This document shows positions 24,737-34,872 of a stretch of 64,000 nucleotides of DNA, piece by piece. The stretch is from Chaenocephalus aceratus (Eukaryota > Chordata > Actinopteri > Perciformes > Channichthyidae). Under the pieces are notes generated by a model that did not search any database, was not told the DNA's origin, and saw only the letters and a program-made list of their open reading frames with translations. The stretch spans positions 36,669,691 through 36,733,690 of the forward strand of contig CM043787.1 of the NCBI GenBank assembly GCA_023974075.1, given 5' to 3'. Numbering within the stretch: the first letter of the stretch is position 1; each line of letters begins with the position of its first letter. The position numbers and the translations under genes are program-made.

Positions 24737-26330
24737 ATGGCCGTCACGTTAGCAAATTTCACCTGTTTCTTTCAGAATGAGAATAAAAGTATAAAACGAG
24801 GTGACTACAAGTCTGGACACGTTGAGAGCTGTACATACACGAAAGGGGAGTTAGTCGGTTCTGTAAGAGCAGCGGGACCGGCTTTACAAGATGTTGGTGA
24901 GTAATGTGAGTGCAATGTGTAACGTTAATGTCAGCTAGCTAACATTAGCTAACAAGGTACACTAACGTGTTTTGTTTCAGTAACTAGTGTTCTCCTTAAG
25001 AACTTCGTGGTCTCTGTGTATGCTGTGGATAACATTAGTGTTCACAAGAACAAGGTAAACTCCCGTGTTTTGTTTTAGTTGCTCTTCAGATTGAAGCGGC
25101 CAGTTTTATATCGACTATACTGTATGTGTGATCTCGTTGTGTCATTTGAGTTTATTTGCTGTGTGTAGATTCAAGGGTTTTGGTTATCTTGTCAATTTGT
25201 TTGGTTATCCAGGCACAGCTGTGTGTGACTCCCTCGGGTACACTGGTATGTGTTTTCCTAATGTAGAGAGCATTGATTAATTAATAACTACACACTGAGT
25301 CTAGATCCTGACCAAATCCTTTTTTATTGTTGATCAAATGTTTTTCAAAAATGTATTCATACACATTTAGAAAAATACAATGTACAATCACAACCAGTAC
25401 AACACACATTACAAAAAATACAGAAAAAACAAACAATAACAACAATCAGACAAAACTATGGAAAAATAACCCCTCCCACCCCCAGATCCGGACCATCCTT
25501 GTATTATTGCTCATTCAATCTATTATAGCATGCTAACAAACATGGTACTTACTTTATTTGTACAGATCTGCATGGGAGACGATGGCGCGATGCAGAGCGC
25601 TGTCTGTGATTGTGCACGGGGGATGTACAAATGCAGCCACGCTGCAGCATTGGCAATATGTGCCATGTGGCAGATCGCTCCACAGATGTTGAGTGCCAGT
25701 GGAGGAAGCCTGGCACTTCCAAAGTAGTCCAGCCGGTGTCTCAACTTTACCAACAGTGAGAGGAGACATACAACCCACTGGCCAGAGACATCGCCACTCA
25801 GGATGTAGACTGGTTCAGGTCTGCACTGAGGGGCGCACAGTGTGGCATGGCATGGCTTTTGTCACCTGAGCCAGAGCCGCGGCCTCAACATCAGGCCATT
25901 GTCACCGTGCCGGAGCTGGTGAAGGGGCATGGGGGTCGAGGGCTTGAGGCAATTCTTGCCTCAATGCGACTGAGCAGAGACCAGCAAGCTGCCATCCAGA
26001 CAGCCACCGGAGGACAGCGGACAAAGTGGCAGTTACACAGGCGGGGCAGGTTGACAGCCAGCAAGTTTGGTGCTGTGCTGCGGTCGGGACTTTCATCCAC
26101 TCCATGCGCGTCCCTCATGAAGAGGGTGCTCGGGGGGTACAACTTGGACGGAGTCATGGCTGTCAACTGGGGGGTTGTAAACGAGGCCGAAGGGGTGAAG
26201 GCTTTTGTGCAGGCCTATCAGGAGACAGTGTTCGAGTCTGGTCTCTTTGTGAGTGAGTCGGTGTTTTGGGAGCATCCCCCGATGGACTTGTGCAGCCATC
26301 TGCCCTGCTGGAGGTGAAGTGTCCACCATC
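24737..26330 (+). pseudogene. Degenerate SWIM/YqaJ-like nuclease gene of the transposon
   Basis: Exon-like blocks with splice signals: 24737-24896 (starts MAVTLANFTCFFQNEN, donor G|GTGAGT), 24981-25054 (ends SVHKNK, donor G|GTAAAC), a short one near 25213-25245, and a long terminal block from about 25567. The last begins with a SWIM zinc finger, CDCARGMYKCSH (CxC-x6-CxH). It then loses frame twice: once about 25680-25750, where a stop also occurs, and once near 26255. After these it shows a YqaJ-like region (KWQLHRRGRLTASKFGAVLR) and the nuclease signature GASPDGL with LLEVKCP (D...ExK type). The frame then runs into an AT microsatellite at 26340. The frameshifts make it non-functional. Confidence 0.7.
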
Positions 26331-27088
26331 ATTATATAGGATATATATATATATATATATATTTGTATACATATCTGTAAATTGTATAATTTTATTTGAT
26401 TTAAAAGTATTTTTGATCTCTGTCTATAAACACAAACTGAGTAAGATTGACAATAAAGTTGACTTTGAAAAATATATATATTCTTTATGAAAATAGTTGA
26501 CTGTTGTCAAATGAATCCAAATGAAACGTTGGACTGAACTAACTACGCCTTTAAATCTCTACGGACTGTTTTTCAGTGGGATGGCAAGTTCCTATCTTTA
26601 AACATTTATTAGTTTTTTCTCAGAACAGATTTGATTTTCTGAAGTTAATTTAACTTAACCATGTAAGGTCATTATTAAAAAGGTACAATCAATTTGTTTA
26701 GGGTTGAATAAAATAATGATAAACATTTCATTTGGATAATTTACTGACAGAATAAGAAACTCAATGATGCTCTACTCACCTGTTCCTTTTTATAAAGTGA
26801 AACAGTTGAAACGATAGATTTTAGTAAACTTAAAAACAACCTTCTCCAAAAGCTATCAAGGAATATACCGAATACTTATTTTAGAACTTTATTACATATT
26901 TTTATATAAATAGTTTGAGTGATCCATAATTGACAGAAGCTTGTGTTTACACTGACCTGTTACTCATATATTAATGTCTTTGTAACTTCAGTAAACCACT
27001 ACCTCACTAATTTCTTTCATTCATCACAGTTCAGTAAACTAAGTGACACATGAACCAGTTTAATAATTATAATAACGTAGGATTGCAA

Positions 27089-27225
27089 CTCTTTGAAACT
27101 GTAGGTGGCTCTTAAAAGAGCCGTTGTGTTTGGGTGTGCTGGTCTCAGGTCAGTCTAAGCCCTCTCTCCGCGGATGCAGCGGGATGTCCTTGGGCATGAT
27201 AGTGACCCTCTTTGCTTGGTTCATC
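27089..27225 (-). pseudogene. Histone H3 C-terminal remnant with 3' stem-loop and HDE
   Basis: On the minus strand, 27225 to 27155 encodes AKRVTIMPKDI, then after an apparent 8-bp deletion ends in the H3 terminus IRGERA and a stop at 27155-27157. Downstream is a perfect histone mRNA stem-loop, GGCTCTTTTAAGAGCC (27107-27122), in the usual ACGGCTC...GAGCCACC context, and a histone downstream element CAAAGAG (about 27089-27095). Upstream H3 sequence is not recognisable. This is a fragment of a replication-dependent H3 gene lying inside the YqaJ transposon. Confidence 0.82.
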
Positions 27226-28856
27226 TCACTGGGGGGCAGCTACATGGATGTCGGTGCAGTCCACAGTCATTGTGCAGTTGAAGGCAGAATGAATTTATTA
27301 TTGACTCAGAATGAAGCACAACTTCATGTCATACAATACATTGACTTTGTTTGTAATTGTGTAAAAAAATAAAGCATTGATTAGCAAGCAGGACCTGCAG
27401 GAACAGAGCATGGTGATGGATGGAGCTGGGAAGAGAGAAGAATAAAGAAAACAGATCAACTTCATTATCGGATATTACAAATTCAATTTCAAAACAAGTT
27501 GCCACTCCTACAGTTTTCTAGTGTGTAAAGATGATTTCACTTGACCTATGCACAATATCACACTCAATACATGTGTGTCTCTGGGGGGTGCATTGTGCCT
27601 TTGATGTATATAAATAATATACCATAACCAAATACTATTACGTACAGTGGAAATCAGGTTGCCAGAGCAGGTCAGTCCAGTGTGCATGTTCCTCAGGGTC
27701 TCAGCAGTTACAGGTGAGGTAAAGAAAATAAAAGAGAAAAAGGTCAGTAACAACACTTTGAATAATTATCTCTTTTAATAATGTTCTCTCAGTAATCACT
27801 CAACTACTGTCTTTCCAACAAACAGATTGACTCACTATCATCACAATGAAACACGTCCAGAAGAATGGACCACAGATGGAAATTAGCTATTAGCTATAAT
27901 CTGGCATATTGCATCTCTTCTCTTTGCTGAGATTAATGTTTTTGTATGCATGGTCCTTCTATAAATAAATAAATGTCATGCAAAGCTGCCTGCCTGCCTT
28001 CCTAACTTCGACTCTCCCTGAACTGCCTGATCTTTTAATGTTCAATGTTAACCATTTGAGCAGATAGCATTAAGTAGAAAAGATCGCAGATGCTAATCTG
28101 CCGTTAGCCTACCTCCCGCCCCCTTAGCACCTGGTGGAGGGGGCGATAGGCTTCTCTTCAAATGTTTCACAAAATACTTAGCATCATGACTACTCTTACT
28201 GTTTAACATTTGGGTTCACTTCATGTTAAGGCTAATACAAATGACAAGGCTAAGTAATGTGATGCTAACTAACGTGCTCGCTACTAGCTATGTAGCTAGC
28301 TTGACTGTGTTCCATGCACATGTGTATTACCTGATATGTTTGGTCCAACGACTCCTGGTCCTTTCATCAGACGGGAAGCGATAGAACGAGCTATGATCTA
28401 TAAGTATGATCACTTATGTGATTACAACCTGGTACAAACACACAGGCATCTTGTAAAAGTGAATTTATTTTTAGCAATCTCTTATTTATTGGAGGGAATA
28501 ATCAGTTATGAGATCTTCTTCTTCTTCTTCTTCGCTTTAATTACGAGTCGCAACCAGTCTTGGAGCATTATCGCCTGTGACATCACTTACGCGAGCCAGA
28601 ATGGGATTGGGATTTGTAGTCTTTGTAGTCGCGTATTTTTCATAGTCTTATATTTCAACAGTTTTACGACAAAATGTGACTTTTTTGACATGGAACTTAT
28701 TGTTTAAGATTGACAAACATCATATGTGTAGTTCGTGGCACAATTCAAACGGGATCAAAAGATACGTTTTCTCTTTCCATTGAATTCAATGTTAATTTTT
28801 CGCTTCCGGGGTCCCATGGGCCGGAAGTAGATGGGCGTGACTTCGCCTCTCTATAG

Positions 28857-29748
28857 AGGCCCATTAACAAACCGCGCCCTACCCCTACACCCTACACCAG
28901 GGATCACCAACTACATTTGTCCAAGGGCCGAAATGTAACCAATAGACACTATCGCGGGCCGGCGATTTTTATATAGTAAAGTAATAGTAAAAAGTAATCT
29001 GAATACTATTTATAAAATTCTGGGCTATATAAAAATCGCCGGCCCGCGATAGTGTCTATTGGTTACATTTCGGCCCTTGGACAAATGTAGTTGGTGATCC
29101 CTGCTCTACCCTAACACCCATACCCCTCCGTTTGCGCGTTCACGCGGAGGGTCCGCCATATTGAGGGCTGTTCCAAAGCAACGAGTGTGGAGGGGAAGTG
29201 GGCTATCAAGCCCTCAAACAGCGAGTCTGCAGCGGTGCTGACTTGAGACCGGTCTCTACCTGACCGGAGTCACGCTGTTACAAGTAGTTCCAGCAAACAT
29301 CCACTGATAAACTGCGATGTTAACAACCTCATGATAACCTCATATGTTTTAAACTTAGGATCATACCTGTGTTTAGTCTAGAAAAAGGTAAATGTGTGCA
29401 TTTTATTATAAATTTGTGTATATTTACAGACCGGTGCAAAAACTAAGAAGCTTATAAACATCAGGTTTAAAACTAAAAGAGCTTTGAAACACAATGAAAG
29501 ATGTTTGGAGTTTTATTTGAGTTATTCATTTAAACTTTTTGTCTAAGAGATGCTGATTTGAAACCGTTGTTTCATACAGTTACGGCATTTCCTGTTTCTG
29601 CCGGAGAGAGGGGAGGCCGTCCCTAAGCTTGCTGCTGTATTTACTCCCTCCATCTGACAGGAGGGAGCCTCGTTGAGCTGCGAGTGTGGCTACAGACTGG
29701 AGTTCACTCCATCACGGAGGGTCGAGGGAGTGGTTTGGGATTGGGCCT
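28857..29748. mobile_element. Harbinger-like DNA element, 3-bp TSD
   Basis: Imperfect inverted termini: AGGCCCATTAACAAACC on the left and the complement of AGGCCCAATCCCAAACC on the right. TAG on both sides (28854-28856 and 29749-29751) is a 3-bp target duplication as used by PIF/Harbinger elements. No coding sequence was recognised, so it is non-autonomous. It inserted exactly at the right edge of the YqaJ transposon and was later interrupted by a hAT-like MITE. Confidence 0.6.
28898..29103. mobile_element. Palindromic hAT-like MITE
   Basis: This 206 bp hairpin has arms of about 80 bp starting CAGGGATCACCAACTACA and a roughly 45 bp AT-rich centre. The 8-bp flanks CCCTACAC and CTCTACCC agree at 6 of 8 positions, consistent with a diverged hAT-type 8-bp duplication. 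No open frame. It is nested within the 28857-29748 element. Confidence 0.72.
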
Positions 29749-30322
29749 TAGAATCATATTACCCCTCCTGTACCCGGGCCCGGTGACACGATGGAATCAA
29801 GAGAGCTCAGACCCTCACTTATATAGAGGTCAGAACATGTCATAAGTATAAATAGATACAAGCATAAATAAATGTAGGAATAAAAACATGAATAAATAAA
29901 TACAGGAATAAATATGTTACAGTGTTTTCAAGGAGCTTTAGTGTGTGTGTGCTGTGGCTCAGCTGGAAAGCAGTTGACTCATGACCACAGGGTCCCTGGT
30001 TCAACGACTGAACAATATGTATTTTTTGTTGTTTATAAAAGATACAGCTAAATAAGATAATGTAGTTAATAAATGTATTATTTGATATGGTTTAGCCTTT
30101 CTCAGGCTACAACATGGTTAAGTTTATGAATATTATTAAGGAATACAAATCCCTCTTTGCAATGTTTAGCAGCCTCCTTAGGCTTTTCAATCACAATCAT
30201 TAAACTGGAATAAATACAATATTGTTAACATGAAAATATGATTTAATGTTCGTTGTTTAGAGTTATTCTAAGGCTTTACTCAATGGGAACTCGGTATGAG
30301 ATAGATATAGCACACTGTTGAG
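29749..30322. other. Short spacer with tRNA-like SINE fragment
   Basis: No gene found. Around 29948-30008 the plus strand shows a degraded tRNA-like segment: TGTGGCTCAGCTGGAAAGC (A-box-like) and GGTCCCTGGTTCAACGAC (B-box-like), best read as a tRNA-derived SINE head. The D-loop and acceptor pairing are not complete enough for a functional tRNA. The rest is AT-rich. Confidence 0.4.
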
Positions 30323-32720
30323 CAGTGGCGTAGCCAGGAATTATTGTGTGGGTGGGCCTGGAGAAATGTAGGTGGGCCAGGGGGAGACATATTAAGCGTG
30401 GGGTCTGAGCTGAAACTTCATTAATGATTTACTGATTTTGTAATGCACTAATAGAACATAAGCATAAATTAGCAGTGAAAACAAAAAACATAGGCATGGC
30501 GGCCTCAGAATGTGTGTACAACTGACATCCACATAGGGATGGGTATCGTTAAGGCTTTAACGGTACTACTACTTTTATCGATAGCGCTTATGCTTATGCT
30601 CCAGGTTCAGTACCAACAACATCATAAAGTATACGGACGATACAACAGTGGTGGGACTCATCAGGGACAACAACGAACAGGCCTACAGGGAGGAGGTGAA
30701 ACATCTGACAGACTGGTGTAACACCAACAACCTGATCCTGAATGTCGATAAAACAAAAGAGATCAGGACTTCGGGAACAAAAAGCACTGTCACCCACCAC
30801 TCCACATCAACGGCACAGCAGTGAATACTACAGACAGCACCAAGTTCCTGGGGGTGCATATCACAAGCAGTCTGACCTGGTCCACTCACACTACATCACT
30901 ATTTAAGAAGGCACAGCAGCGCCTACACTTCCTGCGCAGGTTGAGAAGAGCACAGCTTCCCCCTCCCATCCTCACCACGTTCTACAGAGGAACCATAGAG
31001 AGCGTGCTGACCAGCAGCATGCATGTCCATCTGGTCGAGAGACTGCAACGCCAAAGACTGGAAGTCTCTGCAGAGAGTGGTCAGGACAGCAGACAAGATC
31101 ATCGGAGTTTCTCTCCCTCCCATCAGAGACACCGCTCAGAAACGCTGCCTGACAAAAGCCCAGAACATTTTTAAAGACCCCACTCATCCTCACCATGCTC
31201 TGTTCTCCCTGCTGCCCTCCGGCAAGAGGTTCCGCAGCATTAAGAGCAAAACAGCCAGATTCTGCAATAGCTTTTTCCCCCAAGCAAGTAGACCAGTAAC
31301 ATAAAGATTACATTACGCTGTGTAAAGAGCACATATTTGTTATATGTCTATTTTATTTATATGTATAGTAAGTCTTTATATTTTAAACGCACACTTTATC
31401 TTTAATTTTATCAGCACCACGTCACTATTATTTATTTATATGTACAATTTTAGCAAGTTTTTATATTGTCCTGTTCCTGTAAGCCAGTACAACAACATTT
31501 CGTTTTAATAGTACACTCTGTGTCTTGTTGAAATGACATAAAGTATGTCTATGTCTAAATCTTATCGATCCGGTCCTTTAACATTACTTTTATCGGTTCT
31601 TTTGGAGAAAAAAATAAGGTCAACTAACTAAACAAATTGTGAACAAAACTAACATTGCTTTTTATTTAAATTAAATACATAATATTTCACATCAAAAGAA
31701 ACAACAATGTTTTAACAAATCGTATTAAATAATATGATGACAGAACTGTAAACAGAATAGCTGAAACTTTAACAAAATAAATAACTCAGTTACCTCTAAT
31801 CATTAACCCATGTTTGTATAATGTAGTTAACTCGGTGTGTTGCTGCTAGCATACATAACACCTGACGTGGAAACGTTCCTCGTGGTTGGGGCTACAGAGC
31901 TGCTAGAAAGACAGTCGAACCCGGTGCATTCCTCCGTCTGAATGTGGAGCACTTTTACTAAATGTTTAGACAAATTGCTCGTGTTTCCGCCCTTACATGC
32001 TAAACTCTTATTCCACTTTTGGTAACGAGTATTGTCCACATCGACACGGCTATAGTTTAACCACACCTCGGAGCGCGTTCTCTCCGCCATCTCCTCCGTG
32101 TGTGTGTGTGTTGCTGCATGTAGCAGCTGCGTGTGTGTAAACTGCCCCGCCCCCTCGCACACAGACGGGGGAGAGATCTCTTAAACAGAGTTGGCAACAC
32201 TTAAACTGCAATGTAATGTTTGTGTAGCAATAATACATACAACATATATCGGGGGCACAGGTTGTTTATCCTTGACAGTCGCACAGTGGGCACACACTGA
32301 GTGTTTTCATATTCAGCAAATGTGTACACGCTAAACTGCAGACCTCAAGAAGAAATAATACTTTCATTCACTCACGGCAAAAGTTACTTTACTTACTATA
32401 AAAACTCACGGTAAAAAAATGCACTCCCTATTCCATTGTCATGAAGGTGGAATCTAACTATATCCAGAATAAGTTTTATGGATCCAGGCTAGAAACATGT
32501 TTATTTCTGCTGTAAAGTTGGGCATTTTAACATGGGGGTCTATGGGAATTGCTCCTTTTTGCATCCATCCCCTGTCGGCCACTAGATGAACTGCAGTTTG
32601 TGGCACTTCCTTCTGGGCTTCCCGGCTCTGCGCTATGAAGCGCTGATTGGCTGTGGGTGGGCCAGACGTGCATGTGGGTGGGCCCAGGCCCACCCAGGCC
32701 CACCCACAGCTACGTCGCTG
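30323..32720 (-). mobile_element. hAT transposon carrying a nested LINE
   Basis: Perfect 8-bp target duplications CTGTTGAG at 30315-30322 and 32721-32728. Inverted ends are CAGTGGCGTAGC on the left and the complement of CAGCGACGTAGC on the right, followed on each side by GTGGGTGGGCC-type subterminal repeats. Length is 2398 bp. A BED-like finger frame survives on the minus strand near 31850-32110 (EVWLNY, TSNLSKHL). The middle is occupied by a LINE reverse-transcriptase fragment, so the transposase core is absent. Confidence 0.88.
30597..31560 (+). mobile_element. Rex1/CR1-like LINE, 5'-truncated
   Basis: The plus strand reads through the C-terminal half of a non-LTR reverse transcriptase, with frameshifts: the active-site variant YTDDTTVVGL, then HLTDWCNTNNLILNVDKTKE, KFLGVHITSSLTWSTHT, ALQRVVRTADKIIG-like and SLLPSGKRFRSIKSKTARF. 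A short tail with ATGTCT repeats ends near 31557. The sequence pattern matches Rex1/CR1-type fish LINEs from memory. The 5' truncation is typical of LINE insertion. Exact boundaries are approximate. Confidence 0.75.
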
Positions 32721-32864
32721 CTGTTGAGATGTCCAATCTGCCTGTTTTACACACTTTGACCAAGAGGGGGGTTTGTGTTCAAATGAAGCCCATGATGAAG
32801 CCTCATGAGATGAACCCTTTTGCAAACCAATTGACTGGAAAGCTTCAAAGCTTCATCTCACCAT

Positions 32865-34312
32865 TAGTGATGGCAGTTTGACACTGAAGCTTCGAACGGA
32901 GCTTCAACCCTGGACTTCCTATTCCATAGAAGCAGTGCTTCGAAGCTTGCTTCAAATCACGTGACATATGATGTCCGAAGCAGCAACTGCTTCAAATCAC
33001 GTGACATGTGACGTCCGAAGCAGCAACTGCTTCATTTCCTGAATGAATCACTTGACTGGTTCGCGGTCCATTCACGCGATTCAATGCACTGCCTCGTCTC
33101 GATTCTGACAGGTGACAGGTTGAAACAGTTTTGAATTTGAGTGCTGATAGAGATTTTAGTGGACAACTAGTCCGCTTTTTCAAATCTCCGCGCGTCCCTA
33201 AACAAGCTGGTTATATTACAGGAAGGAGTCCAGAGCATACAATTAACCGTTAAACAATAATCCACTTTAATGGTAATATACAATGCAATACAATCAATAC
33301 ATTACCATACAAAACCATATCATATCATATGTATAATGTCAGGAGTAGGCCCACTCCTGGCCCCTGCCCACAGGCCACCAAGACCTTCCAGTCCGAGCGG
33401 CGCGAGAAGAGAGAGAGAGAGCAAAAGGCTGAATAGGCTTTCATCCCAACAGAAACAGGAAGGGGTGGAGTTTAACTGGTCATCTTTTCCAGTCATCTCA
33501 AACAAACACCTCTGACATTTCACTGTCTCCTATGTCTGCAGCCTCCACACATGCACACATCCCCCCCACATTCCAGAGACCACAGTGGGGTCTTGCTCCA
33601 CCTCCCCCACAGAGTAATAAAACCCTTAACAGTCCTTTGTCTACCGCCATTTTAGTCCTCACATTTATGAAAGGATGAAACAGATAAATCAATATAAAAC
33701 ACAAACACAGGTATTGTTTGAACAGTATTCACTTAACTGCTACTATTTGATCATTACCAGAGGAACTCAAAGGACCTCTTTTAATATCTGGAAATTGCAA
33801 CAAGACTTTCTGCCATTTTCAAATGTAACACACTTCTTAAATATCAGATGCTGCAGTGCTTCAACACTTTATGACCGCTCTAAACAATGCGCAATGTGTG
33901 GGTTGTTGTCGTAGTTTGTGTTGTTGCTGTTGAGTTGTTGTTGGTATTGCATTTGAATTGTAGTATCATTATAGAGCAAGCTAGGAAGAAAGATAGGTCG
34001 TTCTGGCTCGGGAAACACTTCGAAATGTGGAGAAATTGTGAACAAAAAGACAATTATCAGTAATATAAAAACAGTTAAATATTTCAAGGAATAGATAGCC
34101 CAGTGGGTACAGCCGGCGGCCCGAATGCGGCGATGTCCTCCGCGCAGCTGGTTCAAAGCACGGAATGGATGTATTTTAATCATTGCTTTTCAACTTTAAT
34201 AACTGATAAAAGGCCCTCTCCTCCCAAAAAAGCTTCGAGAAATGAACCTATTTCCGACACAATTGTCCAAGTGGTTCGATGCTTCATTCAAAGCTTCATT
34301 TTGCCATCACTA
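32865..34312. mobile_element. hAT element, non-autonomous
   Basis: Perfect 8-bp duplications CTCACCAT at 32857-32864 and 34313-34320. Termini are TAGTGATGGCA and its complement TGCCATCACTA, with GAAGCTTCGA-rich subterminal sequence. Length is 1448 bp. Near the left end a segment of about 45 bp containing TCACGTGACAT and GTCCGAAGCAGCAACTGCTT is duplicated in tandem (about 32950-33032). No transposase was recognised. A tRNA-like stretch lies at about 34092-34165. Confidence 0.85.
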
Positions 34313-34872
34313 CTCACCATCACTACTCAGTGGTACACTTCTCTGAAATAGTGCATTACAATAGACTAGAACTGAGGTTACGTACTGTAACCCAGCTTCT
34401 ATGAGTATAGGCGCAGCCCTCTAAGGCTATCGCTATTGGGTAATCCCACTGCACGTGTGCAGCACTGACAGACTTAATCCACGCCCACCTATGACGTGGG
34501 CCCCACCTCCGGCCTCACTTCCGTATAAATAGGAAGATGGCCCGTCCAACTGCTCCCACACAAACAGCTTTTCTTCAGCTATTCGCGGAGCCAGTGGGGC
34601 CCGAACCTTAGAGGGCTGCGCCTATACTCATAGAAGCTGGGTTACAGTACGTAACCTCAGTTATATTTCGTATGAGGCTTCGCCCTCTAAGGCTATCGCT
34701 ATTGGGTTAAGGGCGAAGCAGGATGTAGTCCACGCCCCACTGGTCCGTCCGTAACCAGAAGCACAAAAACCCATCTACTCAATTAATAACCCATGCGAAA
34801 AAGAAAGGAGCATCACAGTCCCTGGAAATATAGCATTATTCCAAATTAATATTCTCTTTAAGGGAATGAAGG

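Larger units (their letters stand above)
24458..28853 (+). mobile_element. YqaJ-nuclease/SWIM DNA transposon (ISL2EU-like)
   Basis: Long terminal inverted repeats of about 200 bp start TAGAGAGGCGAAGTC on the left (24458) and end with the complement at 28853. The arms stay alignable through GATCCCGTTTGAATTGTG and GTCGTAAAACTGT. TA on both sides (24456-24457, 28854-28855) fits a 2-bp TA target duplication. The interior carries a broken YqaJ-domain gene and a histone H3 3' fragment. As I recall, ISL2EU-group transposons of fish encode a YqaJ nuclease next to their transposase, hence the tentative name; no transposase frame was recognised here, so this is a decayed copy. Confidence 0.72.

Noticed and set aside
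25847..26317. 156 aa frame as an intact gene
   Set aside because: It is only the middle of the YqaJ-like gene; frameshifts on both sides separate it from the SWIM finger and the nuclease motif.
34092..34165. Possible tRNA gene inside the hAT element (TAGCCCAGTGGGTAC ... GGTTCAAAGCA)
   Set aside because: A- and B-box-like words are present, but I could not form complete acceptor and anticodon stems; more likely a SINE head or tRNA pseudogene.
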